The translations under genes and the position numbers were made by a program. From Neorhodopirellula lusitana (GTDB lineage Bacteria > Planctomycetota > Planctomycetia > Pirellulales > Pirellulaceae): a stretch of DNA of 64,000 bases. The stretch spans positions 186,001-250,000 of the forward strand of contig NZ_FXUG01000008.1 of assembly GCF_900182915.1 (NCBI RefSeq), given 5' to 3'. Each line of letters opens with the position of its first letter. Positions within the stretch are counted from its first letter, which is position 1. Below, one piece after another: positions 17,118 through 26,199 of the stretch. The notes under the pieces are model-generated. The model made no database searches. It was not told the origin of the DNA and saw only the letters and a list, made by a program, of their open reading frames with translations.

Positions 17118-18554
17118 ATGAACCGCCGCTCGATCACTCACCGCGAATTGTGCAATCTGATCTCGCACGACTTGTCGGCGCGGTGGTTGGGTGATGAACA
17201 ACGAATCCTTCGTCGGCTGAAGGTGATTACCGGCAGTCGTGCTGGTTGGGTTTCAGAACTCGCCGTGACGATCCATCGCGAGTTTGGCCGGTCCGGCTAT
17301 TGTCTGGAGAGTCAACTTGCCTTCTGGTTGTGGCATCAACCATTGATCAAGCGTGCGTTTGGGAAACGCAAAACGATCGAGATCGACGATCACGTGGCAA
17401 CCCAAATCGACAGCCCCGCGTATCGCTGGGATGTTCCTCGTGTCAGCAATCAGGTGGAGCTTGCCGACCTGCTGTGCGTCCGTTCGCCTGAGACGCTCGA
17501 CTGGCTAACGCTTCCTCACATACGACGTGAAACGAAAGTCGATCATTACCGGCGGCGTGTTTTGCCGAAACGCGATGGCCGCGAACGATTGATCGAAGAG
17601 CCGCGACCGGTTCTCAAACGAGTGCAACGGATCATCGCCCGAGAAATCCTGATTCACGTTCCGTTGCATGATGCGGCTCACGCTTATCGTCCTTCCCGAT
17701 CGGTGCAGACCTGTGCCGCGCCGCATGCAGGCCAGCGTGTGGTCTTGAAGATGGATCTGCAGGACTTCTTCGGCGGGATATCATGTCGCCGCGTCAGCGC
17801 GTTGTTCCGCCATGCTGGCTACGACCGAGAAGTTTCACTGCGTTTGGCTCGTCTTTGCACAGCACCACCTTTTGCTGGCCCGCTTTTCACTGGTCCACTT
17901 CTGATTGATCCGAGTTCTATTGTCGCGGGTCCTGGTGGCGCGGGTCCTGGTGGCGCGGGTCCTGGTAGCGTGAGTTGCAGTAGCGAGGGGCCCAGTAGCG
18001 CGAGGTGCATGGGGCCGAGTTGCATTGGCTCGCCGCGTTGGAGTGTCGTATCGCCGTCGTCAGCTCATTTGCCACAGGGGGCACCCAGTTCGCCAGGCAT
18101 CGCGAATGCGGTTGCGTATCAAATGGATCGACGATTGGCAGGATTGGCGGCTTCACTTTCGGTTAGCTACACGCGTTACGCAGACGACCTTTATTTCAGT
18201 GGCGATGCTTCATTCGGGTCTCGTGTCGATCGTTTCGCCACAACGGTTGCGGTGATTGCGATGGAGGAAGGCTTTGGTGTGAACTTCCGGAAAACACGCA
18301 AGATGTTTAATGGGCATCGGCAAAACGTTCTGGGGCTGACCGTCAATGAAGGCATCAATAGCGATCGAAAACAGTATGAAACGCTAAAGGCGATTCTATT
18401 CAACTGTCGCCGCAACGGTTGGCGATCACAGAACCGTGACAATCATCCTCATTTCGCTGAGCATCTAAGAGGCCGCATCGCCAGTCTTGGTCAGGCGAAT
18501 CCGGGACGCGGCGCTAAACTGCTGGCTATCTACAACCAGGTGGACTGGGGGTGA
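17118..18554 (+). CDS. Retron-type reverse transcriptase with low-complexity insertion
   Basis: From the ATG at 17118 the product is 478 residues; an ATG at 17001 would add 39. The first 170 residues are an N-terminal extension, as in the longer retron enzymes of myxobacteria. The polymerase core has RVLPKRDGRERLIEEPRP, AHAYRPSRSVQTCAAPHA, the motif A DLQDFF (213-218), HLPQGAPSSPG (317-327) and the catalytic YTRYADDL (YADD 354-357). The end matches retron enzymes in shape: FNGHRQNVLGLTVNEGI stands where they have a VTG motif. Residues about 250-315, just before the PQG motif, are a Gly/Ser/Pro/Cys-rich insertion that homologues lack. All catalytic aspartates are present, so it should synthesise DNA. 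No maturase endonuclease domain or effector gene adjoins it. Confidence 0.85.
   Translation: MNRRSITHRELCNLISHDLSARWLGDEQRILRRLKVITGSRAGWVSELAVTIHREFGRSGYCLESQLAFWLWHQPLIKRAFGKRKTIEIDDHVATQIDSPAYRWDVPRVSNQVELADLLCVRSPETLDWLTLPHIRRETKVDHYRRRVLPKRDGRERLIEEPRPVLKRVQRIIAREILIHVPLHDAAHAYRPSRSVQTCAAPHAGQRVVLKMDLQDFFGGISCRRVSALFRHAGYDREVSLRLARLCTAPPFAGPLFTGPLLIDPSSIVAGPGGAGPGGAGPGSVSCSSEGPSSARCMGPSCIGSPRWSVVSPSSAHLPQGAPSSPGIANAVAYQMDRRLAGLAASLSVSYTRYADDLYFSGDASFGSRVDRFATTVAVIAMEEGFGVNFRKTRKMFNGHRQNVLGLTVNEGINSDRKQYETLKAILFNCRRNGWRSQNRDNHPHFAEHLRGRIASLGQANPGRGAKLLAIYNQVDWG
17925..17999. repeat. 15-bp degenerate tandem repeat inside reverse transcriptase gene
   Basis: Two identical units GCGGGTCCTGGTGGC, then GCGGGTCCTGGTAGC, then two more decayed units. 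They encode the AGPGG-type part of the insertion before the PQG motif and keep the reading frame. Confidence 0.85.
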
Positions 18555-18590
18555 GGCATTCCGCGGGGGATTGATCAGGCCAAACTGCAG

Positions 18591-19331
18591 TTATTTCGCG
18601 GGCAATATGCCGAGCGACATGTCAATGAACGAGGCTACTTTTTCGGCGATCACCTGATTGCCTTCGGGAGTGTAGTGGACATCGTTGGGGGCCTTGCCCA
18701 GTTCATTCATGCGTCCGGCAAGAATTCCATCAAGGTCGTTGACCAGGACGTGGTGCTTCTTCATCACGCGTCGTGCTTCGGCTTCAAACTCGGCGGCCTT
18801 TTCAGGCGATGCTAGCACTTTGATCTTGTGTTCGGGTTCAGCACATGGTGGAGTCGTGGTGGCGAAGATCAGCAAGTCGCACGCAGGCTTCAATGCCATA
18901 ACGATGGCTTCTAAATGGGTTCCGTAGTCTTGCGTGGAAACCAACTTTTCTTGTTTCCAGCCATACAAATCCCATAGGCCAAAGTTGAAATGGATCACAT
19001 CCCAGTGTCGGTCGCCAACCCACTTTTGAGCGTTGTTCGCACCGTAGGCCGAGAACTGGCAGTTGCCTGGGACACGCTCCACTAAAGCGGTATCCAAGAG
19101 TGCATTTCGAACCAGCGGTGTGTAGGCCAACGAAATCGAGTCGCCAATCAACAGCACGTTGGGTAACGCGTTTCCAGGTTTGGCTTCGGGGATTGCCTCG
19201 TCCAAAACCGTTGCGGCAATCGTAGCGACTGCGGCATTGTCCATCGCGTGTCCATGTTGTCCGACGCTCAGCCACGTTGCGGCCAGTAAGACGAGATAGG
19301 TGGATCTTCGGAAGTTTGGTTGCAATGCCAT
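18591..19331 (-). CDS. Secreted SGNH/GDSL hydrolase
   Basis: The 246-residue protein has an N-terminal signal peptide (STYLVLLAATWLSVGQHGHA, about 10-29). The SGNH block I motif NVLLIGDSISLAYTP (Ser in GDS, about residue 63) follows, then a block II-like glycine (VPGNCQFSAYGANNAQK), a block III-like FNFGLWDL and the terminal catalytic pair in NDVHYTPEGNQVIAEKV (Asp and His two apart). It is therefore an esterase or deacetylase acting outside the cytoplasm, substrate unknown. It converges with the reverse transcriptase gene, whose stop lies 36 bases away. Confidence 0.85.
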   Translation of the reverse strand: MALQPNFRRSTYLVLLAATWLSVGQHGHAMDNAAVATIAATVLDEAIPEAKPGNALPNVLLIGDSISLAYTPLVRNALLDTALVERVPGNCQFSAYGANNAQKWVGDRHWDVIHFNFGLWDLYGWKQEKLVSTQDYGTHLEAIVMALKPACDLLIFATTTPPCAEPEHKIKVLASPEKAAEFEAEARRVMKKHHVLVNDLDGILAGRMNELGKAPNDVHYTPEGNQVIAEKVASFIDMSLGILPAK

Positions 19332-19803
19332 GGGAATGTGGTCGCCGTTGTAGTTCGCGTGGGTGCGGTGGAGGGGAACGCCAGTTTGGTTGTACGTGGC
19401 GACGTGAATTCAGATTACCAGAATCTGCACTTGTTGTTGATCAGCAGCACCGTTTTTAGACATTGGCCGGAGAACGGAAAGAATCCCAAGCTCTTGCTTG
19501 CCGAGACATGAGGACCAGCAGTTGGGGCTTGGGGGGAGGTTCGCAAGCAGTGCGTTCCCGGGGGAGAGCCAGGGGACGAGTGTTTCTTGCGGGCGATCAT
19601 TGAGAAGTGTTTTCGAATTGCCCAACGTTTAGGCTTACCTCGGAATGCCTTTTTTCTTGCGTGCGAATTCAGTGTGCTCGTGCAGTTGAGTTAGTTTTCC
19701 ATCACCGCGATTGATTGGAAACGCGGTGAAACGATCGGTGTTTTGATATGCTTTTCTGTTGTTCGCTGTTCCCCGTTTGTAGCCGCCTATTTCTGTTCAC
19801 AAA
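19332..19803. other. Intergenic region, no gene seen
   Basis: Between the divergent GDSL hydrolase and FGE-like genes. Short frames here lack plausible composition. A weak AGGC/GCCT hairpin (19631-19650) followed by a T-run could stop minor transcripts. Both promoters must lie here. Confidence 0.35.
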
Positions 19804-20631
19804 ATGAAACTGTTTTCCAGGATCGCCGCCATTGGCCAGATGCTTCTTCAGGTTGGGTGTGGAACGGGATCCAGTGCCAGTTCAATCCCCGTTGATTGTC
19901 CCGACATGGTGCTGATCAAAGCCGGCACGTTTGTGATGGGGTCTCCAGAGACCGAGCCGGGCCGCGGTCCCAACGAGCCGCAAAAGCGGGTGACCATTGA
20001 CGCGGACTTTTACATGGGCAAGTACGAGATCACGGTGGGTCAGTTTCGTTATTTTTGCCAGCAGTCCAAATTTCAAACAGACAACGAAAAGAAGGGCGAT
20101 GATTATAACTGGAAACGCCCCTACAAGAAGGCCAAGCCGACCGCTGACCAAGCCGTGCTATCGATCAGTTGGGACGACGCAAACGCATATTGCCAGTGGC
20201 TATCTCGAGTTACGGGCGATCGCTATCGCCTGCCGACGGAGAGAGAGTGGGAATACGCGTGTCGCGCCGGCACGACCACCGCGTTTCATACGGGTGGCCA
20301 ACTTACCAAGGCAGACGCCAACTTTTCGAACTACATCGGTTCGACCGAAGGGCTGGCCGCGATCTCCGCTGTCTCGCTGGGCACGAAAGTCGTCGGCTCC
20401 TACAGTCCCAACGCCTTTGGGCTGTACGACATGCACGGCAACGCATTTGAATGGTGTGCGGACGTCTTCACGGATGAAAGAAAATCCGAAACACGGTCAG
20501 GTAAATACCACACCGTCAAAGGCGGCTCCTGGAGCATGACCAGCACCGACTATTGTCGTTCAGCCCACCGCGAAGGCATGGACGGCGGCAACGGCATGAT
20601 GGGCTTCCGAGTGGTCCGGGAAGTTCAGTAG
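19804..20631 (+). CDS. Formylglycine-generating-enzyme-like (SUMF1 family) lipoprotein
   Basis: The 275-residue protein starts with a short hydrophobic segment and a possible lipobox (LLQVGC, Cys 20). The SUMF1/FGE-sulfatase domain follows: DMVLIKAGTFVMGSPETEPG, FYMGKYEITVGQFRYFC, ISWDDANAYCQWLSRVTGDR, YRLPTEREWEYACRAGTTT, GLYDMHGNAFEWCADVF and a C-terminal KGGSWSMTSTDYCRSAHREG ending in GFRVVRE. True formylglycine-generating enzymes have two catalytic cysteines near the end; only one, in DYCRSA, is visible, so it may be a binding or structural relative and not a sulfatase activator. Two sulfatases are encoded elsewhere in the window but not adjacent. Confidence 0.85.
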   Translation: MKLFSRIAAIGQMLLQVGCGTGSSASSIPVDCPDMVLIKAGTFVMGSPETEPGRGPNEPQKRVTIDADFYMGKYEITVGQFRYFCQQSKFQTDNEKKGDDYNWKRPYKKAKPTADQAVLSISWDDANAYCQWLSRVTGDRYRLPTEREWEYACRAGTTTAFHTGGQLTKADANFSNYIGSTEGLAAISAVSLGTKVVGSYSPNAFGLYDMHGNAFEWCADVFTDERKSETRSGKYHTVKGGSWSMTSTDYCRSAHREGMDGGNGMMGFRVVREVQ

Positions 20632-20906
20632 CGGGGCTCCAATTGGCACGTCTGGTCAATCTTGATCCGCCCGATTGATTTGAACGGTTGACTGGCGAAG
20701 TGAGAATGCGAGTCTTGGACGACGCGGAGTGCAACGCAGAATTCTGGGCATTGGTCTCCGGTTGCTGAATTGGTCAGCGAGGGGCAAGCATGCGATAAAA
20801 AGGTCTTGTCTGGAACTTGGTACTTTGAAAAGTTTGAGGCCGCGGTTACTCTTTCGGGCGTGAGGAGCGGGCGATTGGTTTTACTTTCGTCCATTGAATT
20901 GACTGA

Positions 20907-21593
20907 ATGTCCCGACTGGTTTTCCAGCTTTTATGCCGTGCGTGGCCGCGTCGTCTCATTTGTGGGACGTTGTTGGTTGTGTTGGCGGTTGGAATGATCG
21001 GTTTTCCGATTAGCCCGCAGCTTTTGGCCAAGCGGGCAGCGGATTCCAGCGAACGATTTCCTTGCGAATCGTGCCCCTGTGGCTGTGTTACGGCCGAATT
21101 TTGCTGGGATAAGTGCTGTTGTCACAGTGACGAAGAAAAGCTCCGTTGGGCTGAAGTGAACGGAGTTCAGCCGCCGGCGTTCCTGGTCGATCGAGTTGCC
21201 GCCCAGAAGCTTGCTAGCGGGAATACGGTCGCAGGACCGGCTTCCGGGGCGTCCTCGGAAACGACCGGCTCGCCGCCCGCAGCTTCTTGCTGTTGCTGCC
21301 AAAGCAAGCCGGAATCCCAGGTTTGTCAGCCTGCCGCCTCCTCGTCGACCGAAGCCGCTGCTGACGAATCGAACGTTGCGGCGTTCCGGTTGATTCAGCT
21401 TGAGAGCGTTGCCCAGTGCCGCGGTATCAAGCTGATTTGGAGTTTACTGTCCGAAGTGATTCTTCCTGGATCGGGCGGTGTTGTGGCAGTCTCGCCACGC
21501 GTGGTGGCGCGAATGAGCGTCATCGACGAAATGCCCGCTGAAGTCTTCTTGCCGGTGGATCCTCCGGTGCCGTGGTCCTGCGATTGCGCCTGA
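20907..21593 (+). CDS. Cys-rich membrane-anchored hypothetical protein
   Basis: The 228-residue protein has one N-terminal membrane segment (LICGTLLVVLAVGMIGFPIS, about 17-36). A dense cysteine region follows at about 52-73 (FPCESCPCGCVTAEFCWDKC, then CCHS), leading into the sequence KLRWAEVNGVQPPAFLVD. A second Cys cluster (SCCCCQSKPESQVC) lies near 125-140 in a Ser/Ala-rich linker. Such proteins recur in planctomycetes; from memory I place this in that group, function unknown. Metal binding is suggested by the cysteines but unproven. It ends in a hydrophobic, possibly surface-exposed tail (DPPVPWSCDCA). Confidence 0.7.
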   Translation: MSRLVFQLLCRAWPRRLICGTLLVVLAVGMIGFPISPQLLAKRAADSSERFPCESCPCGCVTAEFCWDKCCCHSDEEKLRWAEVNGVQPPAFLVDRVAAQKLASGNTVAGPASGASSETTGSPPAASCCCCQSKPESQVCQPAASSSTEAAADESNVAAFRLIQLESVAQCRGIKLIWSLLSEVILPGSGGVVAVSPRVVARMSVIDEMPAEVFLPVDPPVPWSCDCA

Positions 21594-22055
21594 TCGTGCT
21601 TTGACGGCACTTGATGTTTGCCAATCACTAGCTGGATGACGTTGCAACGCTTTTTGAAGCGATGGTGCGGCATGGGCATGGGGTTGCGCGATCACGTTTG
21701 CTGTCAGCGGTTTCGGCACACGCCAAAGTTTGGGTGTCATCCAACGCAATCCACCAACCATCGTGGTTGGTCACACCGCTCCCCGCGTGGGCGAAGCGCG
21801 GTGCCCGCTCCTCACACCAGTGTGGTGATCGTGGCGGAGCTTCGCGCGGGGGCGTCCTTGGTTGCTTGCATGTGATGTCGCTAGCTGGCTGTGTCCCGGT
21901 GGCTGTCTGTTTCTAGCTGCACTTGTCTACCTGCACTTGTCTGCCTGTGCGTCGACTTCGCGACTTGTTCGTCGAGTTCGCGGCGGGGGAGCGGTACGGC
22001 TGCGCACTCACGTTTTATTTTTAACTCTGCATCAAACCACTTTTAGATATCCACA
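21594..22055. other. Intergenic region with a hairpin
   Basis: No plausible gene. A perfect stem-loop, CCAACCA/TGGTTGG with loop TCG, lies at 21754-21770. CACACCAGTGTGG a little further on is also palindromic. From about 21917 a CTGCACTTGTCTAC-like unit is repeated about three times. The promoter of the DUF1559 gene is expected in the last 150 bases. Confidence 0.4.
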
Positions 22056-23081
22056 ATGAAGATCCCCAAGTTGAAACAACCCAAGAGTCGTCGGATGCGG
22101 CCGGGTTTCACTCTCGTCGAGCTGTTGGTCGTGATTGCGATCATTGGTGTGTTGGTTGGGTTGCTGTTGCCCGCCGTTCAAGCGGCTCGTGAAGCGGCAC
22201 GGCGAATGAGCTGCAGCAACAACATGAAGCAAATCGGATTGGGGCTGCACATGCACCATGACACGGTTGGCTACTTTCCATCGCAGCGTGAGATTGAGAA
22301 GGCCCCGGTCATCGCAGCGAATCAGTCCTTCTATCGCTGGGGGCCGCTCGCCTTGTTGACGCCTTATCTTGAGCAATCGGCGATCTACGGCGCGATCGAC
22401 CTTCAAGAGCCTTTGTATCTGTTCACGATGGGGCCACCGCCGGGCGTGAACACGCACCCGGATTTGGCCAGCGAAGTGGCGACGGCGGTTCCCACTTTCT
22501 TGTGCCCAAGCGACGTGAACACGCGAGTCAGCGAAGAATGGGGCGCGACTAACTACCACGCTAACAATGGTTCCGGGCAGGATGGCGGCCTTTATGAAGA
22601 CACTGATGGATTGTTCTTTATTGATTCTCGGTGTCGGTTTCGAGACATTTTGGATGGCTCGTCGCATACCGCTGCGTTCTGTGAAACGCTGGTCGGAAAT
22701 GGCCTGTCGGAAAGCACTCGTGCGGTGGCCAATTCCGGTGCCCACGGCGTGCTCGCGTCGGTCTGGAATGCCAACGCAGCAACGATCGAAGACAGCTGGT
22801 GTTTGGATGATACGGGGCCGGTTCTTTTTAATCGCGGCGAAAAATGGGCCGATGGCAGCCTTAACGATACTGGCTATCACCACTTCCGATCGCCCAACTC
22901 GGCCATCAATGATTGCTATTCTCGTTACGCCGCGATCAAGAGCGGACGCAGTCGCCACGTGGGCGGCGTTACCGTGTTGTTGGCGGACGGATCGGTGCGT
23001 TTCGTGACTGATTCGGTGGACACCGAAACGTGGCGAAATGTCGGTTCGATCAAGGATCGGCAAGTCGTCGGCGAGTATTGA
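22056..23081 (+). CDS. DUF1559 prepilin-like protein
   Basis: The 341-residue protein has a type IV prepilin N-terminus: a short basic leader ([11 protein letters not shown]), then [20 protein letters not shown] with the Glu at +5, so it should be cleaved and N-methylated by a prepilin peptidase and anchored in the membrane. The motif [20 protein letters not shown] and the C-terminal [19 protein letters not shown] are diagnostic of the DUF1559 family, which is greatly expanded in planctomycetes. The role is unknown; pseudopilin-like surface or secretion structures are the usual guess. It is followed 79 bases later by glucosamine-6-phosphate deaminase. Confidence 0.93.
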   Translation: MKIPKLKQPKSRRMRPGFTLVELLVVIAIIGVLVGLLLPAVQAAREAARRMSCSNNMKQIGLGLHMHHDTVGYFPSQREIEKAPVIAANQSFYRWGPLALLTPYLEQSAIYGAIDLQEPLYLFTMGPPPGVNTHPDLASEVATAVPTFLCPSDVNTRVSEEWGATNYHANNGSGQDGGLYEDTDGLFFIDSRCRFRDILDGSSHTAAFCETLVGNGLSESTRAVANSGAHGVLASVWNANAATIEDSWCLDDTGPVLFNRGEKWADGSLNDTGYHHFRSPNSAINDCYSRYAAIKSGRSRHVGGVTVLLADGSVRFVTDSVDTETWRNVGSIKDRQVVGEY

Positions 23082-23160
23082 AGAAAGCAGTTATTGGCTA
23101 GACTCTGACCCACACGAACCACAATCGCAGCTTGAGATTGCAATCGAAGGGTTAGAAACG

Positions 23161-23925
23161 ATGGCCATTAACTACACGATCTTGGAAGACGAAGTCGAAG
23201 CCAGCCAGCATGTGGCTGGCTTGTTTGCGTCGATGATCAATCGAAAACCGCAGTGTGTCCTTGGGCTGGCCACCGGCGGGACGCCCGTGAAGGTTTACAG
23301 CAACCTGTGTCGCCGCTTTCTGGCCGGCGAGGTTGCGTTTGAACAAGTCACAACGTTCAACCTGGATGAGTACGTTGGCTTGCCACCGGGTCACGAGCAA
23401 TCCTATCGATCGTTCATGAACGAGCAACTGTTTCGTCATGTGGACGTGCCGCTTGAGCAAACCCACTTTCCCGATGCGGGTCGCTTGGTGATCAACGATG
23501 GAGTGGTGGATTCTGAATCCGCGAACTCCATCGCCGCCGATTACGAAGCGTTGATCGAAAGGACCGGCGGTATTGACTTGCAGTTACTGGGTATCGGGAC
23601 CAACGGGCACATCGCATTCAACGAGCCCGGTTCGACGATCGATAGCATGACTCGATTGGTTGGCTTGACCGAAAGCACTATCGCCGCCAACGCCCGATTC
23701 TTTGAAGACGCCAGCGACGTTCCTCGTCAGGCCTTCACGATGGGAATTGCGACGATCTTGCGAGCACGAAAGATTGTGTTGATGGCGACCGGCGAATCGA
23801 AAGCGGAAGCGGTTGCTTCCGCGATCAACGGGGCGGTGACAAGTGACAATCCGGCGTCATTCCTGCAAACTCATTCCGACACTTTGTTCGTGCTCGATAA
23901 AGCTGCAGCATCCGCGATCGCCTGA
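23161..23925 (+). CDS. nagB: Glucosamine-6-phosphate deaminase
   Basis: The 254-residue protein starts at the ATG at 23161; the frame is open to 23038 but that part is not conserved. Motifs of the family are LGLATGGTPVKVYSNLCRR, TTFNLDEYVGLPPGHEQSYR and LQLLGIGTNGHIAFNEPGST. It converts glucosamine 6-phosphate to fructose 6-phosphate and ammonia, feeding amino sugars into glycolysis; cytoplasmic. Its last 55 bases overlap the end of the convergent alkaline phosphatase gene. Length is close to the usual 250-270. Confidence 0.92.
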   Translation: MAINYTILEDEVEASQHVAGLFASMINRKPQCVLGLATGGTPVKVYSNLCRRFLAGEVAFEQVTTFNLDEYVGLPPGHEQSYRSFMNEQLFRHVDVPLEQTHFPDAGRLVINDGVVDSESANSIAADYEALIERTGGIDLQLLGIGTNGHIAFNEPGSTIDSMTRLVGLTESTIAANARFFEDASDVPRQAFTMGIATILRARKIVLMATGESKAEAVASAINGAVTSDNPASFLQTHSDTLFVLDKAAASAIA

Positions 23926-25739
23926 GGATCATCGAGGTGAAAGTAGTGACCGTGATCACTGGTCACGAAAACGACGGTGTCTTCCCAGGCGTCGTTGGAT
24001 TCCACCCAACGCACCACCGTTTTGAAGGCATCTTCACCGCTGTACACCGCGCCGATGCTGCTGTCGAGGTTGTTGGCGTGGTTGGCCCAGTCGACATCGC
24101 CGCATTCGACAAGCAACCAGAAAGGTCGTGGTCCGGCATCCAGTTCCTTGTTCGCATTTGCGGTCTGGTTTTGCTGGGGTGCGGAGAGCACTTGCAAAGC
24201 GGCATCGGTCATGTCGGCCAGGGTGGGATTTTCCGCTAGGTCCGCTTGGCTGTAGTTTTCGATTCCGTAGGCGTCCATGGTTGGGTTGTAGTTCCCGTCG
24301 GCGGTGGCGAATGGCAGGTGGCCGCCTTTGGAGCCAAAGAATCCGAGTAGCCGTTTGTGGGACTGAGCCGCCGTATGTGCCGCCTCCCGCAGAAGCTCGC
24401 TTCCACGCACGCCGCTGGTTCGTTTCGCGATGACATAGTCACCGCGTTCTTCTAGCTTTTTCAGGTCGGATTCATGCAGGTATTCGTTGCCGGGAAGAAA
24501 GTTGTTGCCCTGCAGTTTCGGTTTGTCAGCCATTTCGCCCCAGCCGCTGCCGATGACGACGTCGGCGCCGGGCAATGGGTTTTTCCGGTGGGCGGAAGAG
24601 GGCAATCCGACTAGGTCACGGCTTAGGTCTTGGTAGTCCTTGCGAGACACGTTGTTGGCGTAGGTGGACGCGGGTGTCGCGTGGCTAACCGGAACGCTGG
24701 ATACGGCACCGATCGCGAAGCCTTGTTCTTGCAAGCAACGACCAATGGGCTCCGCTTGGGTCCCATCCACTTTGCAATTGATCGAGCCGTTGTAGGTCTT
24801 GATGCCTGACATCATCGATGCGGCGGAAGCGGCAGAGTCGGTGACGCTATGGGGCAGCGCGCGATCGCCACCGATGGGGTAAGAGGACATTCGTTCGTGC
24901 CATGGTAATGGGCCAGCAAGTTTTGGGTCGAAGCCGCCCATGGAATCCTGGTTGCTGGAGACGACCAGTTGTGAATCGACATCAAATTCCGCACCACCGA
25001 GTCCAGGGCTGGACACGATGAAGGTGTAGTCGGTCACGGTGCCGCGGTAGTCTTGGAACGCCAGTCCACGTCCACGGCCACTGTCGTAGAGATCCGCTTG
25101 GTTGCGATAGATAGCGGCGTTGCGAGTGGTTTGCCAATCCATGCCGTCGAAGATCATCAAGATGATGTGCTTTTTGCCTTGGGCGACAGCCAGTTGTTGC
25201 AATTGGTAAACGTCGGTTTGGTCGTGATACAGGGCATTGGGATTGGAAGTGCTTTGGGGCATGTAGCCGTAGCGTTCTTCCAGTCTCGCGTCGTCGGCGT
25301 AGAGGCTGCCGGGTTCGCGGAGTGAGTCCAAGGTCATGCCAAACGTGTATAGCGGAACGAGTCGATTGCTGTGCTCCTTCCAGGCACTGTACTTGTTTGC
25401 TTGATCGCCCCAGTGCCCCCACGCTGCGGATTGATTTTCCATCGCGCTGGTTTGCATTTCTCGCAGAGGATCGTTGCTCGACTGGGAATCCGTCGAAGCT
25501 TCGCCAGCGGCGATTTCACCGGTTTGTTCCAACAACGCGGTGTCGGTCTTCGCTTCAGACGTTGGAGGAGCGGGAGCCGTGGTGGTGTCGGCAACCAGGA
25601 TCTTAGTGCCAGCATCTTGCGCATGCGTGGTGCCAGCGTTGGTCGACGCTATCAGGCACTGGATCACAAGAATGGCGAGCATCGCACGGAGGTCGCATCG
25701 CCAAACGGAAAGGAAGTGACTCGAAGAGACGTGTGACAT
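23871..25739 (-). CDS. Secreted alkaline phosphatase
   Basis: The 622-residue protein begins with a long signal region (DLRAMLAILVIQCLIASTNA, about 16-35). The alkaline phosphatase fold follows: metal site HIILMIFDGMDW (Asp 198), the nucleophile motif TDSAASAASMMSGIKTYNG (Ser 302 in DSA), and further metal ligands in VECGDVDWANHANN and FVTSDHGHYFH. It would release phosphate from esters outside the cytoplasm. About 120 residues of Ala/Thr/Ser-rich linker precede the catalytic part, more than usual. The gene converges on, and overlaps by 55 bases, the end of nagB. Confidence 0.92.
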   Translation of the reverse strand: MSHVSSSHFLSVWRCDLRAMLAILVIQCLIASTNAGTTHAQDAGTKILVADTTTAPAPPTSEAKTDTALLEQTGEIAAGEASTDSQSSNDPLREMQTSAMENQSAAWGHWGDQANKYSAWKEHSNRLVPLYTFGMTLDSLREPGSLYADDARLEERYGYMPQSTSNPNALYHDQTDVYQLQQLAVAQGKKHIILMIFDGMDWQTTRNAAIYRNQADLYDSGRGRGLAFQDYRGTVTDYTFIVSSPGLGGAEFDVDSQLVVSSNQDSMGGFDPKLAGPLPWHERMSSYPIGGDRALPHSVTDSAASAASMMSGIKTYNGSINCKVDGTQAEPIGRCLQEQGFAIGAVSSVPVSHATPASTYANNVSRKDYQDLSRDLVGLPSSAHRKNPLPGADVVIGSGWGEMADKPKLQGNNFLPGNEYLHESDLKKLEERGDYVIAKRTSGVRGSELLREAAHTAAQSHKRLLGFFGSKGGHLPFATADGNYNPTMDAYGIENYSQADLAENPTLADMTDAALQVLSAPQQNQTANANKELDAGPRPFWLLVECGDVDWANHANNLDSSIGAVYSGEDAFKTVVRWVESNDAWEDTVVFVTSDHGHYFHLDDPQAIADAAALSSTNKVSE

Positions 25740-26199
25740 GGTTTGTTGAAGAGGCGTTTCGTGGAGAAGGCAAGTAGAAAGAGACGGGGTATTCGTCGGT
25801 TCAACGCGAGCAATTTACAAGCACTCGGGTGCTCAGAAATGTTTGGGAACGTCCGCACCGTTCGCGATCACTCGAGGATTTTTGCACCTGTCGTCAGGCG
25901 ATTCATTACACAGAGTTTGGTCAATCCAATAGGTCTCTGGGCAGGCATCTTGCGACAGAAAAATGAGACGCGGGACGATTCAGGCGACGAGTGTTGAAGC
26001 TACACGCTCGAGATTGTCCAAGGCCAATTTGGGATGTCTTGGTCGTTCAGCGGATTTGCGTAGTTTTGACCTACTTTATCGAAGCAAAAACACCGTGTTT
26101 TACGGGCTGAAGACATATTTTGCTTGACGGCACGCCCAGACAGCTTTAGGTTCAATGAAACATCATCAGCACGGACTCTATGCACGGAGGACCACCCGT
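25740..26199. promoter_or_regulatory. Divergent intergenic region, alkaline phosphatase / hemerythrin-like
   Basis: No gene seen. A 15-base near-palindrome (AAAACAC-C-GTGTTTT) lies at 26087-26101, a possible operator or hairpin. GGAGG at 26186-26190, nine bases before ATG 26200, selects that start for the downstream gene rather than the ATG at 26155. Confidence 0.45.
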
